Of a stretch of DNA of 6,586 nt, positions 1-6,351 are shown in pieces; the stretch's first letter is position 1; the number at the start of each line of letters is the position of its first letter. The stretch is from contig SKTA01000036.1 in assembly GCA_007122745.1 (NCBI GenBank), positions 1 through 6,586 on the forward strand. Reading direction: 5' to 3'. Source of the stretch: Bacteroidales bacterium. GTDB lineage: Bacteria; Bacteroidota; Bacteroidia; Bacteroidales; UBA7960. A model generated the notes under the pieces. It was not told the DNA's origin. It searched no databases and was given only the letters and a program-made list of their open reading frames with translations. The position numbers were made by a program, and so were the translations under genes.

Positions 1-616
1 AAGTTAGTTCAACACCTTCAAGATATTCCTCCACCAATATGGTATCGTCGTGATCAAACGCCAATTCAATGGCCGCACCCAGCTCCGAAGGCTCATGAAC
101 AAAAGTCATACCAAGGCTGGAACCCCCTTCATTGGGCTTTACAAACACAGGCATGCCCAGGTATTCAACAAGAACAGCTTCTGAGTAGACTTCACCCCGT
201 TTCAGCATTACCGACCGTGGGACGGGAAAACCCAGTTTTGACACAATCAGATTGCAGTAATACTTATTGAAAGTCAGGGATGAAGCCAACACACCCGCAG
301 TCGTATATGGCATGCCGATCAGGTCAAAGTAGGCCTGCAATAACCCGTCTTCTCCGGGGGTGCCGTGAATAGTAATCAGGGCACAATCAAAATACAGCCT
401 GCCGGAATCAAGTAAAACAGAAAAATCGTTCTTATCAATAAGATGCTCACTGCCATCATCATCAACATACATCCATTTCTGTTTTGCAATCAAAACCTGG
501 TGAGCAACAAAGAGGTTCTTATCCAGATTTTCGCGGATCATCCCGGCGCTTTTGACCGAGATCACATATTCACCGGAATCGCCACCGGCTATAACGGCAA
601 TGTTCTTTTTTCTCAT
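1..616 (-). CDS. ddl: D-alanine--D-alanine ligase, N-terminal 205 residues (C-terminus beyond window edge)
   Basis: This ATP-grasp ligase joins two D-alanines in the cytoplasm to make the dipeptide that ends the peptidoglycan stem peptide. Translation of the minus strand from the ATG at 616-614 gives MRKKNIAVIAGGDSGEYVIS at the N-terminus. The glycine-rich GGDSGE (residues 11-16) matches the Ddl substrate motif GGxSxE, with Glu16 as the likely D-Ala1 ligand. HGTPGEDGLLQAYFDLIGMPYT (84-105) is the family's HGxxGEDGxxQ...PYTG block. VFVKPNEGGSSLGM (157-170) carries the ATP-contacting lysine and the serine loop, and VEEYLEGVE (195-203) is the next ATP-grasp strand. About 120 residues, including the Mg2+-binding acids, would lie left of position 1, judging by the usual length of about 325. 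The start is supported by an in-frame stop at 640-638 and by conserved sequence beginning almost at once. There is no Shine-Dalgarno sequence. It is divergent from the PASTA gene. The variant after Glu16 (YVIS instead of HEVS) resembles Bacteroidota Ddl proteins. Confidence 0.96.
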   Translation of the reverse strand, partial: MRKKNIAVIAGGDSGEYVISVKSAGMIRENLDKNLFVAHQVLIAKQKWMYVDDDGSEHLIDKNDFSVLLDSGRLYFDCALITIHGTPGEDGLLQAYFDLIGMPYTTAGVLASSLTFNKYYCNLIVSKLGFPVPRSVMLKRGEVYSEAVLVEYLGMPVFVKPNEGGSSLGMTFVHEPSELGAAIELAFDHDDTILVEEYLEGVELT

Positions 617-652
617 ACCAGACAATCTGTAGAAAACTTAGTTCTTAACAGG

Positions 653-660
653 CAAATTTA
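653..660 (-). promoter_or_regulatory. Candidate Bacteroidota promoter -7 element for ddl
   Basis: Read on the minus strand this is TAAATTTG, a perfect match to the Bacteroidota -7 consensus TAnnTTTG. Transcription would start near 646, giving a leader of about 30 bases before the ddl ATG. No good TTTG (-33) element is present at the expected spacing, so the call rests on the -7 match and its position. Confidence 0.4.
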
Positions 661-746
661 CACGAAATAAGCAAAATTGTCAGCTGATCATTAAAAATCT
701 TATTAATAATAACATAAAAAGCAGAAAATTCCGTTCATACAATTAC

Positions 747-771
747 GACATGACCCTGCTGAAATCATGTC
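747..771. repeat. 7-bp perfect inverted repeat in the divergent ddl/PASTA intergenic region
   Basis: GACATGA (747-753) and TCATGTC (765-771) are exact reverse complements separated by 11 bases. The right arm lies around the expected -33 region of the rightward candidate promoter at 786-793. It could be an operator for a dimeric regulator, or chance; there is no T-run to suggest a terminator. The rest of the 617-825 gap is AT-rich with no ORF of note. Confidence 0.3.
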
Positions 772-785
772 ATAAGAAATAATAT

Positions 786-793
786 TATTTTTG
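786..793 (+). promoter_or_regulatory. Candidate Bacteroidota promoter -7 element for the PASTA operon
   Basis: TATTTTTG matches TAnnTTTG exactly. It lies 32 bases before the PASTA gene ATG, so transcription would begin near 798-800 with a short leader. The -33 position (about 760-768) has no clear TTTG. The surrounding AT-richness makes chance matches possible. Confidence 0.4.
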
Positions 794-825
794 TCAGATT
801 ATTCGGACATAAAACAGAGGCCTTA

Positions 826-1860
826 ATGAGCGTTCGAAACTATATTTTCAGCAAAACTTTTTTCAAGCAACTGGTATTGGCCGCCTCACTTACGGTAGTG
901 ATCATGTGGGGTGCTTTAAAGCTGTTGGATCTTTATACGCTGCACGGTCGTGGCATTGATGTTCCGGAGCTCGAGGATCTCCAGCTCGAAGATGCAAAAG
1001 AGTTGTTATTGGAATACAACCTGCGTTATGTGATCAACGATTCCATATTTGACACCAATCGTGAAAAAGGAAGCATCGCCATGCAGGATCCTGAAGCGGG
1101 CACTGAGGTAAAAAGGAACCGGACCATTTACCTGACCACCGTCGCCGTACTTCCGGAGATGGTTCCAATGCCTGATCTGACCGATCTTTCACGCCGGCAG
1201 GCCATAGCATTGCTTGAAACACACGGTCTGACCGTCGGCCGCATAGAATACAAACCGGATATTGCCCGTAACGTGGTTTTAGAGCAAAAGTACCAGGACG
1301 GCATCATCGAAGCAGGAGCTCCCATCGCAGTTGGCACCCGGATCAATCTTGTTCTTGGAGAAGGTGTGGGGGAAAACATTGCCCTTGTTCCTTTTGTCAT
1401 TGGCATGGCACCGCAAGAAGCAGCCCGGATATTGATCAGTGCATCTTTAAACCTGGGGGAGGAAGCCCATTGGGAAGAGGAGGAGACAAAGGACTTAAGG
1501 GTTTACAAACAAAGCCCCGACCCGCTCGACGAACCGGTCTATCTCCAGGCTGGAAGCCCTGTGGACCTCCTTTATCGTTCTGCAGAGTCTTTCGACTTTG
1601 AAGCCTACCTGGGAAAACTGTTAACAGTTCCTGTTCCAGACCTGATCGGCATGAGCCCTGATGAGGTCAGAATAACGCTTGAAGAGATGGACCTGGTGAT
1701 TGGGGATGAGACGTTTCAGGAGGAAGCCCAACGGGATTATGCCGTGGTAGTGAGACAGGAGCCGCCCTTTGAGGCTGAAGAACGAATTAAAAAAGGGGAG
1801 CGGGTAAACATATGGTATGCACCACCTGTTGAGGATATTGAATCTGAAGAGCAAAACTAA
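826..1860 (+). CDS. Membrane-anchored protein with four PASTA repeats and no kinase domain
   Basis: A 344-residue protein with a short basic N-terminus, one membrane segment (about residues 14-37) and an extracytoplasmic part made almost wholly of PASTA repeats. These lie at about 45-106, 113-178, 187-252 and 267-332. Each opens with a VP(x)L/VPF-like strand, continues with the DAxxxLxxxxL helix (LEDAKELLLEYNL, RRQAIALLETHGL, PQEAARILISASL, PDEVRITLEEMDL) and ends with a Q(x)P...G...V.L/I.Y strand. The C-terminal tail is acidic. In other bacteria PASTA repeats sense or bind peptidoglycan and usually sit on Ser/Thr kinases or penicillin-binding proteins; neither is present here, so a structural or scaffold role at the wall is inferred. 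The ATG at 826 places charged residues just before the membrane segment. A weak AGAGG lies at 816-820. It is divergent from ddl, and its TAA shares one base with the next ATG (TAATG), implying cotranscription and probably coupled translation. Confidence 0.93.
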   Translation: MSVRNYIFSKTFFKQLVLAASLTVVIMWGALKLLDLYTLHGRGIDVPELEDLQLEDAKELLLEYNLRYVINDSIFDTNREKGSIAMQDPEAGTEVKRNRTIYLTTVAVLPEMVPMPDLTDLSRRQAIALLETHGLTVGRIEYKPDIARNVVLEQKYQDGIIEAGAPIAVGTRINLVLGEGVGENIALVPFVIGMAPQEAARILISASLNLGEEAHWEEEETKDLRVYKQSPDPLDEPVYLQAGSPVDLLYRSAESFDFEAYLGKLLTVPVPDLIGMSPDEVRITLEEMDLVIGDETFQEEAQRDYAVVVRQEPPFEAEERIKKGERVNIWYAPPVEDIESEEQN

Positions 1861-3863
1861 TGTACCGGATGAGAGCTTTTATTTATATTTATATTGTTTT
1901 GATGATGATGGGATATGGCCGGATTTCCGCACAGGAGTTTGTGCAACCCATCCCGCATAACCCCCACAAGTCAGCAAAGAACCTGCATGAGCATTTGGCC
2001 ACTGCGAAAAGTAATGACCTACCGCTTTCACTCCCTTTTTGGGATGATTTTTCTTATTCAGGACCTTACCCCGATAATTCCTTGTGGGCTGATCAATATG
2101 TGTTTATAAACACAGGTTTTGCATTTCATCCCAAAACCGTTGGTGTTGCCACCTTTGACCTGCTCAACGAAGAGGGGGTCATTTATGAACACATCGAAAC
2201 CGGAAATATTCCATACCAGGCTGATTTTCTCACCTCACACCCGATAAACCTTTCATCTTACCAGCCCTCAGACTCCCTGATCCTAAGCTTTTATTACCAG
2301 CCGCAAGGAAGAGGAGGAAACCCCTCAAGGGATGAATCGCTCGTGCTGCAGTTCCTGCAATCAGAGAATCATTCAAAAAGCCCCAGGGATGATGACGATG
2401 ATGGTGATGACAATGGTGACGATGATGACCCGGGAGAGGAAGATCTTTGGCAAACGATATGGTCTGCAAGCGGAACAAGTCTCTCAGAGTTCTCTCAAGA
2501 CACTTTTCCCTATTTCCATCGGGTAAGTATTCCCATTGTTGATGAAGATTTTTTCAGGGATGATTTTCAGTTCCGGTTCATGAATTATGTAGCAATACCT
2601 ATCGGACAGTGGAATAATTCGGGAACCAGAAGCATCTGGAATATAGATTATGTATATCTCGACCAGGGACGAAGTGTTATGGATACGACTTATAACGACA
2701 TTGCATTTGCCGCCCCGCCACAAACCATACTAAAAGATTATACCTCCATGCCCTGGTCACAATATACTGCAGATCCGGGTGAATGGCTCCGGGATCGTTT
2801 CAATTTAAGGATCACCAACCTGGATGGGGCTACATATAATTATAATTACAGATACTTTGTCAAAGACGAAACAGATGCAATTATAGCGACTTACCTGGGT
2901 GGTTCTGCACTCATTCAGCCATTCTTCGAAGCCGGCTATCAGGATCACGGTCCGCATGCAACTCCCATCGTACTGCCAAATCCTTTCTCCCCACTTACAC
3001 CGGCAGCCACACGAAACTTTGATGTCGTGCACGCACTCCGGAAAACACCTGACGGCGACGATTTCTCAAGAAATGACACCATAAAGTACCATCAATACTT
3101 TGATAACTATTTTGCTTTCGACAACGGAAGTGCCGAGGCTGTTCACCTCGTGAAAGGATATGATCCGGAACGTGTTCTGATGTTCACAACAACACACGAC
3201 GACAAACTGGAGGCCATACAAATCTATTTCATGGATACCGTGGATGACCAGGACGAAGACAGGGCATTTGAGCTTGTGGTTTACAGCAGTCTGGAACCGG
3301 AAACAAAAATATACAGTTCGGATGAGGTGCTTCTCACCCCTGAAGACAAAGGTACTTTTGTAACGTTCCCCCTCGAAGAGAAGATTGATGTGTCAGGAAT
3401 CTTTTATGCAGGCATTCGCCAGTTAGGCAATGTTCCATTGAACAAATCCCTCGTAATCGGTTTCGACCGAAGCAACAACGTGCAGAACCGGCTTTTTATC
3501 AGAGATGGTGTGCAGGGCAACGGAAACTGGTACCAATCGGGGTTTGAGGGTGCCTTAATGATCCGTCCGGTGATGCACAGGGATGGATCAACAGACATCA
3601 TCACGGCGCCGGAAGAATCACAAAAACGTATACAACTGTATCCCAATCCGGTGCGAGGAGATTATGTTTACGTTGAGATGGATCGACCTGCTTGGGACAC
3701 CAATAAAGTAACCTATCAGGTGTATGATGCAACAGGCCGTTTGGTCCGTTCCGGATCCGATTATTCCGGAATCAATGTGTCGGATCTTAAAAACGGGCTA
3801 TATATCCTCCGGATTACAAACGGGAACGCGATGGAAACCAACCGTTTCATCATCAGCAGATAA
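1860..3863 (+). CDS. Secreted protein with T9SS type A C-terminal sorting domain and an Asp-rich insert
   Basis: A 667-residue protein of unknown function. Residues 1-25 form a signal peptide, with a hydrophobic core at about 7-18 and a likely cleavage after ISAQ. Residues about 590-667 form a type A sorting domain: IQLYPNPV, then VYDATGRLVRSG, then LKNGLYILRI and a short basic end. This domain directs export across the outer membrane by the Bacteroidota-specific type IX system, normally followed by removal of the tail and often attachment to the surface. Residues about 138-270 look like a beta-sandwich, with LSFYYQPQGRG, a W..IWSASG strand and FQFRFMNY...WNIDYVYLD. This is a pattern I associate with T9SS cargo, not a named enzyme. 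An acidic run, DDDDDGDDNGDDDD (177-190, extending to Glu194), interrupts it. No catalytic motif is evident. The first ATG (1860) overlaps the previous stop by one base; an alternative ATG at 1869 would also leave a signal peptide. It lies 6 bases upstream of the RluD-like gene. Confidence 0.9.
   Translation: MYRMRAFIYIYIVLMMMGYGRISAQEFVQPIPHNPHKSAKNLHEHLATAKSNDLPLSLPFWDDFSYSGPYPDNSLWADQYVFINTGFAFHPKTVGVATFDLLNEEGVIYEHIETGNIPYQADFLTSHPINLSSYQPSDSLILSFYYQPQGRGGNPSRDESLVLQFLQSENHSKSPRDDDDDGDDNGDDDDPGEEDLWQTIWSASGTSLSEFSQDTFPYFHRVSIPIVDEDFFRDDFQFRFMNYVAIPIGQWNNSGTRSIWNIDYVYLDQGRSVMDTTYNDIAFAAPPQTILKDYTSMPWSQYTADPGEWLRDRFNLRITNLDGATYNYNYRYFVKDETDAIIATYLGGSALIQPFFEAGYQDHGPHATPIVLPNPFSPLTPAATRNFDVVHALRKTPDGDDFSRNDTIKYHQYFDNYFAFDNGSAEAVHLVKGYDPERVLMFTTTHDDKLEAIQIYFMDTVDDQDEDRAFELVVYSSLEPETKIYSSDEVLLTPEDKGTFVTFPLEEKIDVSGIFYAGIRQLGNVPLNKSLVIGFDRSNNVQNRLFIRDGVQGNGNWYQSGFEGALMIRPVMHRDGSTDIITAPEESQKRIQLYPNPVRGDYVYVEMDRPAWDTNKVTYQVYDATGRLVRSGSDYSGINVSDLKNGLYILRITNGNAMETNRFIISR
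2388..2441 (+). repeat. GAT/GAC low-complexity tract encoding an aspartate-rich insert
   Basis: This stretch is built from GAT and GAC codons with a few GGT and AAT triplets, and encodes residues 177-194 of the T9SS cargo protein. The codon mixture is not a pure microsatellite, but in-frame gain or loss of triplets would be easy. It falls in a presumed loop between two conserved beta-strands. Confidence 0.75.
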
Positions 3864-3869
3864 CCTACA

Positions 3870-4931
3870 ATGGTCGATGACAAACATAACATACAGGATC
3901 AGAAGCACGACCACGACGAGGGGGAACAGGACCTTTACGAACATCACCGGTTTCAGGCAGACAAAGGGCAGGGACTTTTACGGATTGACAAATATCTCTA
4001 CGCGAAGATCGAGAATGTCAGCCGCAACAAGATACAGAATACAGCCCGTGCCGGCAACATTCTCGTCAATGACACACCGGTAAAGCCAAACTATAAGGTC
4101 AAGCCCGGCGACATTATCAGCATCGTGATGGCTCACCCGCCCAGGGAGATCGAGCTAATACCCGAAGACATTCCCATCAACATTGTATACGAAGATGCCG
4201 AAATCATCATTGTTAACAAAGAGCCGGGCATGGTAGTACATCCCGGCTATGGCAACTATACCGGCACATTGGTTAATGCACTTGTGTATCATTTTGACAA
4301 CCTGCCCCACCAGAACGATGAGGAGATCAAGCCCGGGCTGGTGCACCGGATAGACAAAAACACGTCAGGACTTTTGCTTATTGCCAAAACGGAATATTCG
4401 CAAAGCAAGCTGGCCCGATACTTTTACGACCGGGAAATAGATCGTTTGTATCATGCGTTGGTTTGGGGAGATTTTGATGAAGATGAAGGCACCATTACGG
4501 GACACATTGGCAGGAGCCTCAAAAACAGGAAGGTGATGGCTGTTTTTCCCGATGGGGAACATGGGAAGCCCGCCATTACACACTACAAGGTGCTTGAACG
4601 TTTTGGTTATGTATCGCTGATTTCATGTAAGCTGGAAACGGGACGGACCCATCAGATCAGGGCACATTTAAGCCATATCGGCAAGCCTGTTTTTAATGAT
4701 GCCACGTATGGCGGAGATCAAATAATCAGGGGAACCACCTATACCAAATACAAACAGTTTGTAAAAAATTGTTTTTCGATCATTCCGAGGCACGCGCTGC
4801 ATGCAAAGACCCTTGGCTTCAAGCATCCGACAACCGGTAAATATGTACACTTTGATTCGGAACTCCCGCAAGACATGGAAGAGGCAATCAATAAATGGCG
4901 TGCATATGCCGTTCACAAGCGCCTTGACTGA
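3870..4931 (+). CDS. rluD: RluD/RluA-family ribosomal large-subunit pseudouridine synthase
   Basis: The enzyme converts specific uridines to pseudouridine in structured RNA. Members with this S4-plus-catalytic layout usually act on 23S rRNA (RluD makes the helix 69 sites). An S4 RNA-binding domain spans about residues 36-85 (LRIDKYLYAKI...RNKIQNTARAGNILVND...PGDIISI). The catalytic domain follows: VVNKEPG-like IIIVNKEPGMVVHPG (111-125), the signature GLVHRIDKNTSGLLLIAKT (156-174) with catalytic Asp162, LETGRTHQIRAHL (255-267) with the conserved arginine and histidine, and RHALHA (307-312). Length (353) is near the family norm of about 325-350. The first 33 residues are an unusually charged His/Asp/Glu/Gln-rich extension. 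The ATG at 3870, 6 bases after the upstream stop, is the only ATG before the S4 domain. RluD versus a paralogue such as RluC or RluA cannot be settled here, but linkage to ddl and a PASTA gene fits the RluD-like gene often found in this neighbourhood in Bacteroidota (recalled, not checked). Confidence 0.93.
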   Translation: MVDDKHNIQDQKHDHDEGEQDLYEHHRFQADKGQGLLRIDKYLYAKIENVSRNKIQNTARAGNILVNDTPVKPNYKVKPGDIISIVMAHPPREIELIPEDIPINIVYEDAEIIIVNKEPGMVVHPGYGNYTGTLVNALVYHFDNLPHQNDEEIKPGLVHRIDKNTSGLLLIAKTEYSQSKLARYFYDREIDRLYHALVWGDFDEDEGTITGHIGRSLKNRKVMAVFPDGEHGKPAITHYKVLERFGYVSLISCKLETGRTHQIRAHLSHIGKPVFNDATYGGDQIIRGTTYTKYKQFVKNCFSIIPRHALHAKTLGFKHPTTGKYVHFDSELPQDMEEAINKWRAYAVHKRLD

Positions 4932-4952
4932 CGTCTTGGTGAGAGTCAAAGC
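4921..4952. terminator. Weak hairpin between convergent rluD and regulator genes
   Basis: GCCTTGACT (4921-4929) can pair with AGTCAAAGC (4944-4952): 8 of 9 positions pair, around a 14-base loop. It covers the end of rluD and most of the 32-base convergent gap. On the plus strand the nearest T-run (4970-4975) is about 17 bases beyond the stem, and on the minus strand there is none. It is therefore a poor intrinsic terminator by standard criteria and is listed as a possibility only. Confidence 0.25.
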
Positions 4953-4963
4953 CTCCCGTATTC

Positions 4964-6256
4964 CTAAGATTTTTTCAGACCGTATTTATCAATTTTTGCA
5001 TTCAGGGTTGGCCTTGTAATGCCCAGCACTGCTGCGGTTTCCTGTTTATTCCACCTGAGCAGGTGCAACATTTTGGCAATATGTTCTTTTTCCACATCCG
5101 CCAGTGGCCTCAAATCCGCTTTAAAGACCTCCTCTTGCTCCTTTGTAGCTAACGGTAACCCTTGTATTCTAATATTTTTTTTCTGAAGGGTATCACTCTG
5201 TGATAATACCATCGCCTGCATGAGAACATTTTTCAGTTCCCTGATATTTCCCGGCCACTGGTGTGACCGAAGCAGCGGGACCACCCCATCCTCAAAATGA
5301 TTGATGTTTTTGCCCAATTCCGGGTTTAATTGCTGTATGAGATGGTGTACAATATAGGGAATATCCTCTTTACGTTCACGCAAAGGGGGAATTTCAAATA
5401 CAAATACCTTCAGTTGATACAGCAGCTCTTTGAGGAAAAGCCCTTGTTCAGATAATTCGTTCAGGTCGCTTCGATCCAGGGATATGATACGGTAATCAGA
5501 TTTCATCCCCTGTGAGGTCTGTTGATTTGTTCTTTCGATCAGATTCACAAGTGCCAGCTGGGTATCCATCTCCATAGACCCAACCTCGTCGAGCAATAAT
5601 GCGCCATGCTTCACCCCCTTCTCAAAGAGCTCCTTCAATTCTGACTTATCAGTTGACTTGCAATTGATAAGCAATAACGGGTTATCGGAATTCGGGCCGG
5701 TGCGATGAATCAGTCGTGCCAGCCTCTCTTTACCCACCCCTGTTTCACCGGTGATCAACAGGTTTATGTTATTGTTTGAAACACGACCGATGTTTTTAAA
5801 CACATTCAGCATGACAGGGGTTTTACCCACCATGATATTTTCATCTTTTTTCTTTTGTATAGATACACCAACCGGCTCTTCTTCCTCTTGGTGTGCTATT
5901 GTCGACAATCCATTTTTTATGGTCTGAAGTAATTCTTTTGAGTTTATGGGTTTTTCAATAAAATCAAAAGCACCATCTTGTATCGATTTAATGGTTAATG
6001 TAGCATCCCCATGAGCTGTAAGCATTATAACAGGAAGTGCAGCATTCATCTCTTTTATTTTGTTAAGCACCTCAATGCCTGAAATCCCGGGCATCTGGTA
6101 ATCGGTTATCACCAGGTCGGGCTGCTTCTCTTTTGTCAGATCAATGCCCTCTCGGCCATCTTTGGCAACAAACACATTGTATCCGTTTTTTCGAAGGATA
6201 CCGGAAACCAATGAGCGTACAACGGGGTCGTCATCAATAAGCAAAATACTTTTCAT
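4964..6256 (-). CDS. NtrC-type response regulator (receiver-AAA+-Fis HTH) lacking the GAFTGA loop
   Basis: A 430-residue cytoplasmic two-component regulator. The receiver domain (about 1-118) has the acidic pocket Asp8-Asp10, phospho-acceptor Asp52 (TDYQMPG), switch Thr80 and Lys102, and looks fully functional. After a charged linker (about 121-140) comes a sigma-54-activator-type AAA+ domain: Walker A GETGVGKE (170-177), Walker B LLLDEV (221-225 core, Asp223-Glu224), PPLRERKEDIP (290-300) and sensor II region WPGNIRELKN (334-343). A Fis-type helix-turn-helix ends the protein (about 387-428, WNKQETAAVLGITRPTLNAK). Between INC (197-199) and Asp223 there are only 23 residues, where classical members have about 41; the missing part is loop L1 with GAFTGA. 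The arginine-finger segment reads FLKELLYQL where FRxDLYYRL is usual, and sensor I ATN reads SLD. DNA binding and phospho-regulation therefore seem kept, whereas sigma-54 remodelling is probably lost. The ATG has an A-rich leader and no Shine-Dalgarno sequence. No histidine kinase is in the window. Confidence 0.93.
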   Translation of the reverse strand: MKSILLIDDDPVVRSLVSGILRKNGYNVFVAKDGREGIDLTKEKQPDLVITDYQMPGISGIEVLNKIKEMNAALPVIMLTAHGDATLTIKSIQDGAFDFIEKPINSKELLQTIKNGLSTIAHQEEEEPVGVSIQKKKDENIMVGKTPVMLNVFKNIGRVSNNNINLLITGETGVGKERLARLIHRTGPNSDNPLLLINCKSTDKSELKELFEKGVKHGALLLDEVGSMEMDTQLALVNLIERTNQQTSQGMKSDYRIISLDRSDLNELSEQGLFLKELLYQLKVFVFEIPPLRERKEDIPYIVHHLIQQLNPELGKNINHFEDGVVPLLRSHQWPGNIRELKNVLMQAMVLSQSDTLQKKNIRIQGLPLATKEQEEVFKADLRPLADVEKEHIAKMLHLLRWNKQETAAVLGITRPTLNAKIDKYGLKKS

Positions 6257-6268
6257 CTTTTTATAATG

Positions 6269-6292
6269 GTTTAGAAGTTTAGTTGTTTAGTT
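6269..6292. repeat. Three tandem 8-bp repeats upstream of the regulator start
   Basis: Plus strand reads GTTTAGAA GTTTAGTT GTTTAGTT: two identical units and one with two changes. They lie 12 bases upstream of the regulator's ATG, in its leader, and abut the palindrome TTGATCAA (6291-6298). They could be regulator-binding sites, an unstructured A-rich leader that helps translation (AACTAAAC on the coding strand), or chance. Confidence 0.6.
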
Positions 6293-6319
6293 GATCAAAA
6301 AACTGCAACTTTCTGGTAT

Positions 6320-6351
6320 AAAAAAATGGTTGCTGAAAATAATCAACAACC
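6320..6351 (-). terminator. Intrinsic terminator of the TonB-dependent receptor gene
   Basis: On the minus strand GGTTGTTGA (6351-6343) pairs with TCAGCAACC (6336-6328) over 9 positions, with one G-U wobble and a 6-base loop, and is followed after one base by seven T residues (6326-6320). This is the standard rho-independent layout. It lies about 32 bases after the receptor's stop codon. A transcript starting from the promoter at 6351-6382 would begin inside or after the first stem arm and so should escape it. Confidence 0.7.

Noticed and set aside
443..670. Plus-strand ORF of 75 codons
   Set aside because: It lies antisense to the conserved start of ddl, and its product has no recognisable features. 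The minus-strand frame carries clear Ddl motifs.
1128..1406. Minus-strand ORF of 92 codons inside the PASTA gene
   Set aside because: Antisense shadow of two PASTA repeats, Arg/Ser/Thr-rich with no domain and no promoter or start signal.
2230..2478. Minus-strand ORF with a histidine-rich run, resembling a metal-binding peptide
   Set aside because: The His run is simply the reverse complement of the GAT/GAC aspartate tract in the T9SS cargo gene. The plus-strand companion at 2332-2526 (Met/Thr-rich) is the same artefact in another frame.
3724..4083. Plus-strand ORF of 119 codons spanning the T9SS/RluD junction
   Set aside because: It overlaps, in another frame, two well-supported genes (sorting domain and S4 domain), and its Thr/Arg-rich product looks like an out-of-frame translation.
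4668..4949. Minus-strand ORF of 93 codons at the end of rluD
   Set aside because: It is antisense to conserved catalytic-domain sequence (RHALHA region) and has no recognisable domain.
4921..4963. Strong bidirectional terminator between the convergent genes
   Set aside because: A hairpin can be drawn but has a mismatch, a large loop and no adjacent T-run on either strand, so it is kept only as a low-confidence feature.
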